A stretch of 64,000 nt of DNA from Pantoea latae (lineage in GTDB: Bacteria > Pseudomonadota > Gammaproteobacteria > Enterobacterales > Enterobacteriaceae). Numbering within the stretch: position 1 is the first letter of the stretch; the number at the start of each line of letters is the position of its first letter. The stretch covers positions 1-64,000 of the forward strand of contig NZ_MWUE01000018.1 of assembly GCF_002077695.1 (NCBI RefSeq), written 5' to 3'. Both the position numbers and the translations under genes were made by a program. Positions 16,949 to 25,401 of this stretch are shown here, one piece after another. Under the pieces are notes generated by a model that was given only the letters and a program-made list of their open reading frames with translations, had not been told where the DNA came from and searched no databases.

Positions 16949-17857
16949 TTAGGGCGCGGCGTAAATGTCGCGCAGCCCCGGCAGCGTTTGCAGCCGGTCG
17001 CGCCACCAGCGCGCCGCATTGCCGCTGGCGCCTTCATTCCAGGCCAGGTAAGCCATATCGCGCCGCGTTTCGCTGTCGAGCTGCCGCGCCACCAGCGTGC
17101 CGTCGGCCAGATGAGGCGCGGCGAGATAGCGCGGCAGATAGCCGCAGCCCAGCCCGGCCAGCTGCGCCTGCAGCTTGGCGTGAAAATCGTGCACGCTCAG
17201 CGTCTTCTGCTCATCCAGCACGCGCAAATCCACGCCAGCGCCGTGGCGCGACGAGTCGTGCACCGTGACCGCGCGATACTGACGGATCTGCTCGCGCAGC
17301 AGCGGCTCCGGCATTTGCGCCAGCGGATGACCCGGCGCCACGGCAAATACATAGTCGAGCCAGCCCAGCGCCACGCAGCCGATATCTTTTCGTGTCGCCG
17401 GCTCCTGCACCGCGCCGAACACCAGATCTGCCTCGCCGTAGCTCAGCGCCTCCCAGCAGCCCGCCAGCACGTCCTGACGAAACTGCAGCTGGGTATGAGG
17501 ATGCTGCTGATAAAATTCGTCAATCAGCGGCGACAGCAGTGAGAACGGCACCGAGGCGTCGACGCTGATGGTCAGGTTGCTCTCCCAGCCGCTCTCGACG
17601 TAGCGCGCCTGCTGCTCCAGCTCGTTGACGGCGCGCAGCAGCGCGCGGCCTTTTTCCAGCATCAGCCGTCCGGTTGGGGTGAACGTGGCGCGATGGCCGG
17701 AGCGATCGAGCAGCGTGATCTTCATGTCGCCTTCCATCTTCTGCACCGTATAGCTTAACGCCGACGCGGTTTTAAACAGCCGCGCCGCCGCGGCCGCAAA
17801 GGTGCCGTGACGGTCGAGCGCATCCAGGATCAGCAGCGCCTCGAGGTTTAATCGCAT
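16949..17857 (-). CDS. LysR-family transcriptional regulator
   Basis: A 302-residue LTTR with the HTH at about residues 5-60 (ALDRHGTFAAAAARLFKTASALSYTVQKME) and a substrate-binding domain to the end. It is divergent from a small ABM-domain membrane protein gene with a 132-bp gap holding a candidate operator. The Leu-rich start MRLNLEALLILDALDRHGTF resembles the AllS/YhaJ-like group, but I do not assign a name. It probably regulates the neighbouring ABM gene and itself. Confidence 0.87.
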   Translation of the reverse strand: MRLNLEALLILDALDRHGTFAAAAARLFKTASALSYTVQKMEGDMKITLLDRSGHRATFTPTGRLMLEKGRALLRAVNELEQQARYVESGWESNLTISVDASVPFSLLSPLIDEFYQQHPHTQLQFRQDVLAGCWEALSYGEADLVFGAVQEPATRKDIGCVALGWLDYVFAVAPGHPLAQMPEPLLREQIRQYRAVTVHDSSRHGAGVDLRVLDEQKTLSVHDFHAKLQAQLAGLGCGYLPRYLAAPHLADGTLVARQLDSETRRDMAYLAWNEGASGNAARWWRDRLQTLPGLRDIYAAP

Positions 17858-17877
17858 TCCTTAGTTCTCCCCAAAAA

Positions 17878-17891
17878 TTGTTGAACAACAA
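17878..17891. promoter_or_regulatory. Candidate LysR operator
   Basis: TTGTTGAACAACAA is a 6-bp inverted repeat around AA that fits the T-N11-A LTTR rule. It lies 21 bp before the LysR start, in the divergent gap. Confidence 0.45.
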
Positions 17892-17989
17892 CGCAAAATC
17901 ATTCCGCTAACAATAAAGATTCTCATCTCGTATTTTTGTATCCAACAGCGCAACCGCTGTAAATCACTTTTAGCGCGCCGGGAGGCGAT

Positions 17990-18547
17990 ATGAACAATCC
18001 GCATCAGGCCAGTCACGTCACGCTGGTGATCACCCACAGCGTACAGGCGGAGAAACAGCAGGCGTATGAGCAGTGGCTGGAGCAAATTATGCCGCAGGCG
18101 GCGCAGTTTCCCGGTCATCTTGGGGTAAACGTGCTGCGCCCGGTACACGGCGAAAGCGTCTACACCGTGCTGATCCGCTTCGACAGCCTCGACAATCTGT
18201 TCAACTGGACGCAGTCCGACGCGCGCAAGAGGCTGATTAGCGAGCTGCCGCAGCTGCTTTCCGGCCCGGAGCATATCGACGTGCGCCCCGGCGCGGCGTT
18301 CTGGTTTACTCCCACCAGCAAGGTGGCGCCGCGTCCGGCGAAGTGGAAACAGTATCTGCTGACGCTGGGGGTGATTTTTCCCTCGACCCTGATTGTTCCG
18401 CCGCTCTGGGGCGCGCTGCTGCCCGCCAGCCGCGGCACGCTGTGGGGACATTTTCTAGGGGATGCGACCGTGGTTGCGCTGGTGGTCTGGCTGTGGATGC
18501 CGCTGCTGACGCGCTGGCTGAAAAACTGGCTGATTCCGCGCGGATAG
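17990..18547 (+). CDS. ABM-domain protein with C-terminal membrane helices
   Basis: A 185-residue protein. Residues 8-105 form an antibiotic-biosynthesis-monooxygenase-like dimeric alpha/beta-barrel (VTLVITHSVQAEKQQAYEQWLEQIMPQA, PGHLGVNVLRP). The C-terminal third has two hydrophobic helices (LLTLGVIFPSTLIVPPLWGALL and ATVVALVVWLWMPLLT). Such proteins are often called antibiotic biosynthesis monooxygenases, but the enzymatic activity is unproven. AGGCG precedes the start. Divergence from the LysR gene suggests it is the regulated target. Confidence 0.82.
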   Translation: MNNPHQASHVTLVITHSVQAEKQQAYEQWLEQIMPQAAQFPGHLGVNVLRPVHGESVYTVLIRFDSLDNLFNWTQSDARKRLISELPQLLSGPEHIDVRPGAAFWFTPTSKVAPRPAKWKQYLLTLGVIFPSTLIVPPLWGALLPASRGTLWGHFLGDATVVALVVWLWMPLLTRWLKNWLIPRG

Positions 18548-18575
18548 CCCGACGGCGGCAGAAAGGTCGTGACGC

Positions 18576-19520
18576 CTATCCCAGCCCGACGCCGTTTTTT
18601 CCGTTGCGCTTAATGCGGTACATCGCCTCGTCGGCGCGGCTCAGCACCGCGCTAAAGCCCTCCTGCGGCCGCGCCTGCACAATGCCGATTGATGCGCCGA
18701 TAGTGGCGGTGCCGTTTTCCAGTTCGAAAGGGGCGATCGCCGCCTCGAGGCAGGCGTAGCTGACCTCAGCCACCTGCGGATCGTCCTGCCCGAACGGCAT
18801 CAGCAGCACAAATTCGTCGCCGCCGAGGCGGCCAGCCACCACCGACTCGGGGCAGGCTTTGCTCAGCCGCTGGCTAAGCTGGATTAGCAGCCGGTCGCCG
18901 CTGCGATGGCCGAAGGTGTCGTTGACATGCTTGAAGTCGTCGAGATCGATAAAGGCGACGCAGAGCGCCGCTTGCTGGCGCATCTGGCTAAAGGCGTTGC
19001 GCAGAGCGTGACGGTTGGCGAGCTGCGTCAGGGGATCGTGATTCGCCAGCATTGCCAGCTGCGCTTCGTACTGTTTCTCTTTGGTCATGTCGATATGGGT
19101 GCCGGTGACCTTGAGCGGCCTGCCCTGCTCATCCCATTCGCTGATGCGACCGCGATCCAGCACCCAGGTGATGCTGCCGTTTTTGGCGATCATGCGGTGC
19201 AGCGCCTCATAGTAAGGCGCTTTGCCGTCGATATGGTCGTAGAACGCCTTCAGCACCTCGGCGGCATCGTCAGGATGCAGGCTCGCTTTCCACTCAGAGA
19301 AAAGCGCCCGACTCTCTTTCGGCTGATAGCCGAGCATCGCGCCCCAGCGCCGGTTAAAAATCACCAGCTTGCCGGTAGGAATATCGAGCTGCCACAGGCA
19401 GAGCCCGGTGCCGTCCAGCGCCGCGTCGAGCTTGCTGCGGGCGTCATGCGCTATACGCTTGAGTCGCGCATTATGCTTTTTCAAAATCTGTATCTGCTGA
19501 CGCAGCGCTTCTTCAGACAT
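18576..19520 (-). CDS. PAS-GGDEF diguanylate cyclase
   Basis: A 314-residue soluble protein. A coiled N-terminus is followed by a PAS domain (about 35-145, GLCLWQLDIPTGKLVIFNRRWGAMLGY) and a GGDEF domain (about 155-314) with intact GGDEF in AGRLGGDEFVLL. It therefore should make c-di-GMP from two GTP. The RxxD inhibitory site is missing (the matching place reads CPES). No membrane segment is seen, so PAS senses a cytoplasmic signal. It has no operon partner. Confidence 0.9.
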   Translation of the reverse strand: MSEEALRQQIQILKKHNARLKRIAHDARSKLDAALDGTGLCLWQLDIPTGKLVIFNRRWGAMLGYQPKESRALFSEWKASLHPDDAAEVLKAFYDHIDGKAPYYEALHRMIAKNGSITWVLDRGRISEWDEQGRPLKVTGTHIDMTKEKQYEAQLAMLANHDPLTQLANRHALRNAFSQMRQQAALCVAFIDLDDFKHVNDTFGHRSGDRLLIQLSQRLSKACPESVVAGRLGGDEFVLLMPFGQDDPQVAEVSYACLEAAIAPFELENGTATIGASIGIVQARPQEGFSAVLSRADEAMYRIKRNGKNGVGLG

Positions 19521-19754
19521 GGCACGCGGACGTTGAGAAATAAGATGTATTTTGCCTGTGCGGATATTTCTGTAAAGAGAGGCGCTGGAAACGTGATGAG
19601 CGGCGATTTATCCGCTTAATAACGGGATTTTATCTGGTTTAAAGCGTGCTTTCCGCCACACTCAACGGCAGCGCGTCATATTTAGCCGCTGTACCGGCCG
19701 GGGCGTCGCCACCCGCTATAGTCAGAATACCTTTCCTGGATAAGGCGATAAAAA

Positions 19755-20537
19755 ATGAAACTTTGCGTCACCTGCGGCACCGCTTACGAGGCGGCTTCGC
19801 CGCAACGCTGTTTAATCTGCGAGGACGAACGGCAGTGGGTGCCCGCCACCGGCCAGCAGTGGATCGATTTTGCCGCGCTGACGCGCAGCCATCAGAATAA
19901 GTGGCAGCAGCTTGAAGCGGGCCTGCTGAGCATAAAAACCGTGCCGGCTTTCGCCATCGGCCAGCGCGCCCTTTTACTGCGCAGCGGCGGCGGCAATATT
20001 TTGTGGGACTGCATCGCCAACCTCGATCCCGCCACCGCGGCACTGATCCACGGGATCGGCGGCCTCTCCGCAATCGCCATTTCTCATCCGCACTACTACA
20101 CCACCATGCAGGCGTGGGCGGCGGAGTTCAATGCGCCGATCTATCTGCACGCCGACGATCGCCAGTGGGTAATGCGCGACAGTCCTGCCATTCAGTTCTG
20201 GCAGGGCGACGTGCTGCCGCTCAACCGCGAGGTGGATATTGTACGGCTCGGCGGCCATTTCGCCGGCGGCTGCGTGCTGCACTGGAAAGCCAACGGCGGC
20301 GTGGTGCTGGCGGGCGATATTATTCAGGCGGCGCCGGGCAAAGACGCGGTCTCTTTTATGTGGAGCTATCCCAATATGCTGCCGCTCTCTGCTGCGACGG
20401 TGAGCGACATTCTGCGCCGCTGCGACGCGCTGGATTTTTCCCGGCTCTATGGCGCGTTCGAAGGTCAGGATGTGACGCAAGAGGCGAAGCAGGTGGTGAG
20501 GCGATCGGGCGGGCGTTATTTGCGCTGTCTGGAGTAA
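19755..20537 (+). CDS. MBL-fold metallo-hydrolase with N-terminal zinc-ribbon-like Cys cluster
   Basis: A 260-residue protein. The N-terminus has two CxxC pairs (CVTC at 4-7, CLIC about 19-22), a likely zinc ribbon. The MBL core shows SHPHYYTT in place of the usual HxHxDH, then HADD, GGHFAGG and GDII. The classical second-site Asp and third His of the first motif are thus replaced by Tyr and Thr, seen in a subgroup of MBL proteins; one metal site may be altered. The substrate is unknown. The gene ends 70 bp before the tetR-type gene. Confidence 0.83.
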   Translation: MKLCVTCGTAYEAASPQRCLICEDERQWVPATGQQWIDFAALTRSHQNKWQQLEAGLLSIKTVPAFAIGQRALLLRSGGGNILWDCIANLDPATAALIHGIGGLSAIAISHPHYYTTMQAWAAEFNAPIYLHADDRQWVMRDSPAIQFWQGDVLPLNREVDIVRLGGHFAGGCVLHWKANGGVVLAGDIIQAAPGKDAVSFMWSYPNMLPLSAATVSDILRRCDALDFSRLYGAFEGQDVTQEAKQVVRRSGGRYLRCLE

Positions 20538-20576
20538 TTTTCACGTCGTCAGAAAAAAATCGCCTCGCTACTACGC

Positions 20577-20602
20577 AAAAGTAAAACGATCGGTTTACTT
20601 TT
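20577..20602. promoter_or_regulatory. 26-bp near-perfect palindrome, candidate TetR operator
   Basis: The arms AAAAGTAAA and TTTACTTTT flank a CGATCG core; 24 of 26 positions are symmetric. It ends five bases before the ATG of the TetR gene, so a bound repressor would block its expression, as in typical TetR autoregulation. Confidence 0.7.
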
Positions 20603-20607
20603 AACAG

Positions 20608-21129
20608 ATGAACAAACGCGATGATATTTTGCAGGCGGCTGAGAGGCTGTTCTACAACAACGGTTTTCACGCCACCAGCACCGACCAGCTTTGCCGGGAA
20701 GCGGGCGTCTCGACGCGCACGCTCTACCATCATTTTGCCTCGCGCGAGGCGCTGACCCTCAGCGTAATGGCGGCGCGGCGCGCGCGATTTTTCGGCGACC
20801 TGCTGCCTGCGCAGCATCCGCAGGCGCTACAGCGGCTGTTCGAGACGCTGGGCGCATGGACAGAGCAGTATGGCGCGCAGGGCTGCTTTTTTATTAAGGC
20901 CTGGGGCGAATATGCGGAGAAAGACGCGATGCTGGCGGCGCATGCGCTCGACTATCGCTACGCGCTGCGCCGCTATATCGGCGACTGCGTGGCGGATGAG
21001 GGGCTGGCGAATGCGGTCTGGATGCTGTTTGAAGGCGCGGTAATTTCGGCGCTGATGCTCGGTCCGGACGCGGCGAAGCACGCGGGCGAAGCCGCCGCGC
21101 AGCTGCTGTCGTGGGAGAAGCCGCGATGA
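20608..21129 (+). CDS. TetR-family transcriptional regulator
   Basis: A 173-residue repressor. The HTH lies at residues 1-50 (DILQAAERLFYNNGFHATSTDQLCREAGVSTRTLYHHFASREAL), followed by a helical ligand domain. There is no clear ribosome site before the ATG, and the operator palindrome abuts the start, so the mRNA may be leaderless or nearly so. Its stop overlaps the start of an MFS pump gene (ATGA), so it should control its own two-gene operon, releasing when the pump's substrate is present. Confidence 0.9.
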   Translation: MNKRDDILQAAERLFYNNGFHATSTDQLCREAGVSTRTLYHHFASREALTLSVMAARRARFFGDLLPAQHPQALQRLFETLGAWTEQYGAQGCFFIKAWGEYAEKDAMLAAHALDYRYALRRYIGDCVADEGLANAVWMLFEGAVISALMLGPDAAKHAGEAAAQLLSWEKPR

Positions 21130-22262
21130 GATCTTCCCTGGCGCTGGGCGTTACCGGCTTTTCCCTGATTGCCGTCACCTACGGGCTGGCGCGCTTTTCC
21201 TGGGGCCTGATGATGCCTGCGGTGAGCGAGGAGATCCCGTTTAGCGTGCATCTTGCCGGCATCCTGACCGCCTGTAGCTATCTCTCCTACTGTATGTCCA
21301 CCGCCGCCGCGCCTGGGCTGGTGGCGCGCTTTGGCGCCAGCGCCTCGGCTTGCCTTGCCGCGCTCTGCGCCGCGGGCGGGCTGCTGCTGCTCGCCTGCGC
21401 CGTTTCCCCGCTGATGCTTGCCGCCGGGCTGTTTATCGCCGGGCTGAGCGCGGGTGTCGCCTCGCCTGCCGTTGCCAGCGCGGTCGGCGACACGCTGCCG
21501 CCTGCGCAGCAGGATCCCGCCAATACCGCGATCAACGCCGGCACCAGTGCGGGCATTATGCTCTCCGTGCCGGTGCTGATGCTGCTGCCAGGCGGCTGGC
21601 GCGCGGCCTGCGTGCTCTTTGCGCTGCTGGCGTTGATCTGCCTGCTGCCGGCCCGGCGCTATCTGCCAAAGGATCGGCGCGTGACAGAAAAAGATCGGCT
21701 TAGCTGGCGCGATCTGGTACGGCAACGATCCCTGCTGCGACTGGGGATCGTGGCGTTTATCAGCGGATCCGCCAGCGCGGCCTGGTGGAGCTTCGGCCCG
21801 GAGATTTTGCGTAACTATCTTCATCTGGATGGGCGCGACAGTAGCCTGCTGTGGCTGATCAGCGGCGGCGCGGGCATTGCCGGCGCGCTGACCGGCCTGG
21901 CGCGGCGCTGGCTCAGCATGGCGCAGATTTATCGGCTGTCGCAGGTCGCGATGGCGCTGCCGCTGCTGCTACTGGCGAGCCTGAACGGTTTTTCATGGTG
22001 GCTGTTTCCCGCCGTGGCGCTGGGCGGCGCGGGCTACGTTACGCTCTCCGGCGTGCTGCTGGTCTACGGCGCAGCCGCGACTCCTGCTTCAGCCGCCTCG
22101 GGCGTCGGCGTGGCGTTTTTTATGCTGGCGGCTGGTCAGGTGGCAGGATCGGCGCTGTTCGGCGCGTTTTATGCAGGGTTGGGCGCGGGTGCGGCGTTGC
22201 TGGGCTTTGCCGCGCTGGCGCTGGCGATGGCGGCGGTGCTGCCGGGTGCGCATAAGGCTTGA
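21126..22262 (+). CDS. MFS transporter of the YbfB/YjiJ type
   Basis: About twelve hydrophobic helices in 378 residues, with the start SLALGVTGFSLIAVTYGLARFSWGLMMP and INAGTSAGIMLSVPVLMLLPGGWR typical of the YbfB/YjiJ (MFS_4) group. I chose ATG 21126 because it overlaps the tetR stop as ATGA and has GGGAGAAG just upstream; a GTG at 21111 is the longer alternative. It is probably an efflux pump under the coupled TetR regulator; the substrate is unknown. Confidence 0.87.
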   Translation: MRSSLALGVTGFSLIAVTYGLARFSWGLMMPAVSEEIPFSVHLAGILTACSYLSYCMSTAAAPGLVARFGASASACLAALCAAGGLLLLACAVSPLMLAAGLFIAGLSAGVASPAVASAVGDTLPPAQQDPANTAINAGTSAGIMLSVPVLMLLPGGWRAACVLFALLALICLLPARRYLPKDRRVTEKDRLSWRDLVRQRSLLRLGIVAFISGSASAAWWSFGPEILRNYLHLDGRDSSLLWLISGGAGIAGALTGLARRWLSMAQIYRLSQVAMALPLLLLASLNGFSWWLFPAVALGGAGYVTLSGVLLVYGAAATPASAASGVGVAFFMLAAGQVAGSALFGAFYAGLGAGAALLGFAALALAMAAVLPGAHKA

Positions 22263-22335
22263 TCTGTTTGATATGAGAGAGTGAGACTGACACTTTTTTT
22301 GGAATGGCGTTTGCGTTTTTGATTATTTTGCTTGC

Positions 22336-22389
22336 GCACCACGAATTAAAGAACCCAGCCATAAGGCTGGGTTCTTTAATTCGTGGTGC
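22336..22389. repeat. 54-bp perfect palindrome containing the tRNA-Phe 3' end and terminator
   Basis: Two 25-bp arms are exact reverse complements around ATAA. The right arm is a copy of the tRNA-Phe 3' flank (GGTGC plus the terminator hairpin CCCAGCC/GGCTGGG); the left arm is its mirror image. The tRNA-proximal copy at 22519-22567 has only the hairpin and lacks the long mirror arm. Confidence 0.75.
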
Positions 22390-22400
22390 CCGAACCCGGA
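22352..22400. repeat. Direct repeat copy A of the tRNA-Phe 3' end (att-like)
   Basis: 49 bp identical to 22519-22567, covering the terminator hairpin and the last 17 bases of the tRNA-Phe gene (TGGTGCCCGAACCCGGA on the plus strand). Between the copies are 118 bp of palindromic repeat sequence. Confidence 0.8.
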
Positions 22401-22518
22401 CAAAAATGCCGGGAGCATTTTTGCTTTGCCGCGCCTGCGCGGCAAACCCGCAGGGCGAGCCGCAGGACGCGGCGAGGTTATCGAACCGGTTCGATGACGG
22501 GTTCCGCACAAAAGCAAA
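22401..22518. repeat. Palindromic intergenic repeat between the two tRNA-Phe ends
   Basis: Contains hairpins such as AAAAATGCCGGGAGCATTTTT, GCCGCGC..GCGCGGC and ATCGAACCGGTTCGAT. Its first hairpin (CAAAAATGCCGGGAGCATTTT) is shared with the element at 42433-42613. No protein is encoded. Confidence 0.6.
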
Positions 22519-22541
22519 AACCCAGCCATAAGGCTGGGTTC
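22519..22541 (-). terminator. tRNA-Phe terminator
   Basis: AACCCAGCC / GGCTGGGTT around ATAA, followed on the minus strand by TTTTTGCTTTT, directly downstream of the tRNA 3' end. Confidence 0.8.
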
Positions 22542-22550
22542 TTTAATTCG

Positions 22551-22626
22551 TGGTGCCCGAACCCGGAATCGAACCAGGGACACGGGGATTTTCAATCCCC
22601 TGCTCTACCGACTGAGCTATTCGGGC
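22551..22626 (-). tRNA. tRNA-Phe (GAA)
   Basis: 76 nt on the minus strand, starting GCCCGAATAGCTCAGTCGG and ending in encoded CCA. The anticodon loop reads TTGAAAA (GAA anticodon) on the GGGGA/TCCCC stem, and the T loop is GGTTCGATTCC. It is nearly identical to E. coli tRNA-Phe. The acceptor stem GCCCGAA pairs with TTCGGGC. Its 3' end is the usual integration site for many islands and is duplicated nearby at 22352-22400. Confidence 0.97.
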
Positions 22627-22819
22627 AACGGGGCGCATTAAACCTTAATGCCCTCACAGCGTCAAACGCTTTTCATCAAATTGTCACTGACTGCTGCGTT
22701 TTATAGCAACCCGCAGACCAACTGGTAAAAAAAACCGCATTCGCCGCCCGCCGCGCTGTTTTTTTCATCAGCCGTGCCGATAACGATCGTGACACTTCAT
22801 ACCCATAATAAGGTGCACC

Positions 22820-24142
22820 ATGTTTTCTACTATTTCATCAGGTCTTTTGTCACGCCTTGCGTGGCAAAATAAAACGCACTCCTCGGCCACGCTTAGCTCG
22901 CTAAACGACGCTATCGCCATGATCGAGTTCACGCCGGAAGGGATTATTTTGGGCGCTAACCCGCTGTTTCTCGACCGCATGGGCTACGCGCTCAGCGAGG
23001 TCGTCGGCCAGCATCACAGCCTGTTTTGCACCGCCGATTTCGTGCAGTCGTCGCACTACCGCGACTTCTGGCTGCGCCTGAAGCGCGGCGAAAGCTTCAG
23101 CGACAAGTTCCTGCGGCTGGCGAAACACAGCCGGCCGGTCTGGCTGGAGGCAAACTACGTGCCGGTGCAGGATCGCAGCGGCCGCGTGGTGAAAATCGTC
23201 AAGCTGGCCACCGATATTACCGCGCGCATCGTCGACGCCCAGGAGCAGCGCGCCATGACCACCGCCATTGAGCGATCGATGGCGGTCATCGCCTTTAACC
23301 TCAAAGGCGAAGTGCTGAAGGCCAACGCCAATTTTCTGAAAACCATGGGCTATCGCGCCGACGAGGTCATCGGCCTGCCGCACAGCCGTTTCTGTTCCGA
23401 ACAGCTGCGCCAGAGCGCCGAATACAAAGCGTTCTGGGAGAAGCTCAACCGCGGCGAATTTATCTCCGGCCAGTTCCAGCGGGTGAATAAACAGGGCCGC
23501 ACCATCTGGCTGCGCGCCACCTACAACCCGGTTTTTGATGAGGAGGGCATTCTGTATAAAGTGGTGAAATTCGCCACTGACGTCACGGCGCAGGTCGAGA
23601 AAAACCAGCTGGAGCGCGACGCCGCGCAGCAGGCCTACCAGACCGCGTTGCAGACTCGGGAAAGCACCCGCCACGGCGCCAGCGTGATCGAAAACAGCGT
23701 AGAGACCATCAACGCGCTGGCGGGCGAGCTGCACGGCATCTCCGACGATATCTCCGACCTCAGCGACTCCTCAGACCGCATCGGCGCGATTGTCGCCAGC
23801 ATTCGCCGCATCGCCGATCAGACCAACCTGATCGCGCTTAACGCGGCGGTGGAGGCGGCGCGCGCGGGCGCTCACGGCCGCAGCTTCGCGGTGGTGGCGA
23901 ACGAGGTGCGCACGCTGGCGGCCAATATCAACCAGGCCACCACCGAGATCGAGAGCCGGGTGCAGCAGAACCATCTGCTGGCGTCGAAGGCGCTGAAAAG
24001 CATCGAATCCAATATGAAGCGCGCCGATCACGGCGTGGTGCTGGCCCAACAGGCGGGCGGCGTTATCAGCGAGCTGCGCGACAGCTCATCGGAAGTGGTG
24101 CGTGCTATCAGCCACGTCACCGAAGCCCTGAGTCAGGAGTAG
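22820..24142 (+). CDS. Soluble chemoreceptor with two PAS domains (BdlA-like)
   Basis: A 440-residue protein with no membrane segment. PAS1 spans about 25-140 and PAS2 about 148-260, each followed by a PAC-like strand ([24 protein letters not shown]). The MCP signalling hairpin runs from about 275 to 440 with the conserved tip [20 protein letters not shown] at 331-350. The layout matches P. aeruginosa BdlA, a biofilm-dispersion sensor linked to c-di-GMP. No chemotaxis operon is nearby. The dispersion role is inferred from architecture; a cytoplasmic energy-taxis receptor is the alternative. Confidence 0.87.
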   Translation: MFSTISSGLLSRLAWQNKTHSSATLSSLNDAIAMIEFTPEGIILGANPLFLDRMGYALSEVVGQHHSLFCTADFVQSSHYRDFWLRLKRGESFSDKFLRLAKHSRPVWLEANYVPVQDRSGRVVKIVKLATDITARIVDAQEQRAMTTAIERSMAVIAFNLKGEVLKANANFLKTMGYRADEVIGLPHSRFCSEQLRQSAEYKAFWEKLNRGEFISGQFQRVNKQGRTIWLRATYNPVFDEEGILYKVVKFATDVTAQVEKNQLERDAAQQAYQTALQTRESTRHGASVIENSVETINALAGELHGISDDISDLSDSSDRIGAIVASIRRIADQTNLIALNAAVEAARAGAHGRSFAVVANEVRTLAANINQATTEIESRVQQNHLLASKALKSIESNMKRADHGVVLAQQAGGVISELRDSSSEVVRAISHVTEALSQE

Positions 24143-24195
24143 CCAGAAAAGCCGGCATTGTGCCTAATGCTTGTCAGTTAAGCTCATGTTCAGGT

Positions 24196-24230
24196 AAGGC
24201 CGCTATGTTCTCTAAATGGCGGCCTTTTTA
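24196..24230 (+). terminator. Terminator after the BdlA-like gene
   Basis: AAGGCCGC pairs with GCGGCCTT and is followed by TTTTTATTT. It lies 54 bp after the stop codon and directly abuts repeat copy 2. Confidence 0.8.
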
Positions 24231-24440
24231 TTTACGCGTGTGGGCATGCTGGTGCGGGCCACAGCACCTCCTCTGCTGCCGGGCCGCGCGCACGGAAGCT
24301 GGCCAGCAGGCTGGGGCCGATCAGGGGCGGGCCTTTCGCAGCGCTGAACAGAATGAGGCTGCCAGGAGAGCCCGCAGGGATGCGGGCGAAAGGTGGGGCT
24401 GGAACAGGGATGTTCCATCCCCACCGGTCCGTCAGGCAGG
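24231..24440. repeat. Composite palindromic intergenic repeat, copy 2
   Basis: In reverse complement this block matches about 5-168 plus 393-450 of the window with few differences, but without the inner 225-bp segment. It begins right at the end of a terminator, as copy 1 does. Internal hairpins include GCCCGCAGGGATGCGGGC and GGAACAGGGATGTTCC. The adjoining 24441-24510 stretch also shares short words (CGCAGCGGCGCGAGGAC-like) with copy 1. Confidence 0.7.
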
Positions 24441-24520
24441 CGAATGACGTGAAGGAACCGCGTCAGCGGCGCGAGGACCGCCCGCCCCTGAGCGACCCCA
24501 GACTGCGTTATCACCAGTCG

Positions 24521-24649
24521 ATGCCGCCAGTAAAATGGTTTGCATTTATTTTAATCGCCATAGCGATGCAATTAACCAGCACTGAACAACTATTCGCCTT
24601 AAACATAAATAATGCTCAACTGGATTATCAGGAAATTTGCCTTAAATAA
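24521..24649 (+). CDS. Doubtful 42-residue hydrophobic-start ORF
   Basis: ATG 24521 opens a 42-codon frame with a hydrophobic N-terminal half (KWFAFILIAIAMQL) and a polar tail. It has no ribosome site and no recognised family, and starts inside repeat-flanking sequence. It may be a remnant of a signal peptide. I list it so it can be checked rather than as a supported gene. The rest of 24650-24876 is AT-rich with nothing recognised. Confidence 0.15.
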   Translation: MPPVKWFAFILIAIAMQLTSTEQLFALNINNAQLDYQEICLK

Positions 24650-24876
24650 TATGATTTCGAAACCCAATAGCGCGAGGCTTCAAGACCTCTGATACAACAC
24701 CATGATTAAAGACAATTTTATCCGCTTTCTGAATTGCATTTAGCGCTGGCTATTTTCCTGCCTTAAGACAAATTTTGCCGATCACATCAGTTATTTTTCT
24801 AATTCTGGTAGCGCCTACTTTTCATCTCGGCTTGACGTGCTATTAATTCGGACTTTTCTTAAAAGGAGTTTTCGAG

Positions 24877-25392
24877 ATGACGCTGGCAAAACCATTATTA
24901 CTGTTAAGTATTCTTTCCCCTCTGGTCCTGACGGGCTGTCAGAGCAACGCCGACAGCTATGCGGCAAACGTCTACGACACCACGCAGCTCAACAACAAAC
25001 AAGAAACCAAAACCGTTAATATCATCTCTATCCTGCCCGCCAAAGTAGCGGTGGATAACACGCGTAATAAACAAGCGGCGCAGACCTTCGGCGCCATCCT
25101 TGGCGCCGTGGCGGGCGGCGTCGCCGGCCATAACGTCGGCACCGGTTCTGGCCTCGGCACGACCGCAGGCGCGGTGGGCGGCGGCGCGGTCGGCGCGGCG
25201 GCAGGTTCGCTGGTCAGCGATAAAACCCTGGTGGACGGCGTGTCGCTGACCTACAAAGAGGGCACCAAAGTCTTTACCTCCACTCAGGTGGGCCGCACCT
25301 GCGACTTTACTTCGGGTCTGGCCGTGGTGATCTCGACCAAAAATAACGAAACGCGCATCCAGCCGAACACGGCCTGTCCGAAGAAAGCCTGA
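24877..25392 (+). CDS. Lipoprotein with glycine-zipper domain
   Basis: A 171-residue lipoprotein with lipobox LTGC (Cys21). Residues about 70-130 form a Gly/Ala-rich double glycine zipper (AILGAVAGGVAGHNVGTGSG...AGAVGGGAVGAAAGSLV), as in SlyB/Pcp-type outer-membrane lipoproteins. Two Cys near the C-terminus (RTCDF and TACPKKA) may form a disulfide. Ser at +2 favours outer-membrane sorting. AAAGGAG lies before the ATG, and it ends 9 bp before a DUF5384 gene, so they form an operon. No specific function is known. Confidence 0.83.
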   Translation: MTLAKPLLLLSILSPLVLTGCQSNADSYAANVYDTTQLNNKQETKTVNIISILPAKVAVDNTRNKQAAQTFGAILGAVAGGVAGHNVGTGSGLGTTAGAVGGGAVGAAAGSLVSDKTLVDGVSLTYKEGTKVFTSTQVGRTCDFTSGLAVVISTKNNETRIQPNTACPKKA

Positions 25393-25401
25393 GGAGGATA
25401 A

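Noticed and set aside
22352..22567. Small prophage or island between the two tRNA-Phe ends
   Set aside because: Only 118 bp lie between the repeats and there is no integrase or cargo, so at most this is a scar; reported as a repeat instead.
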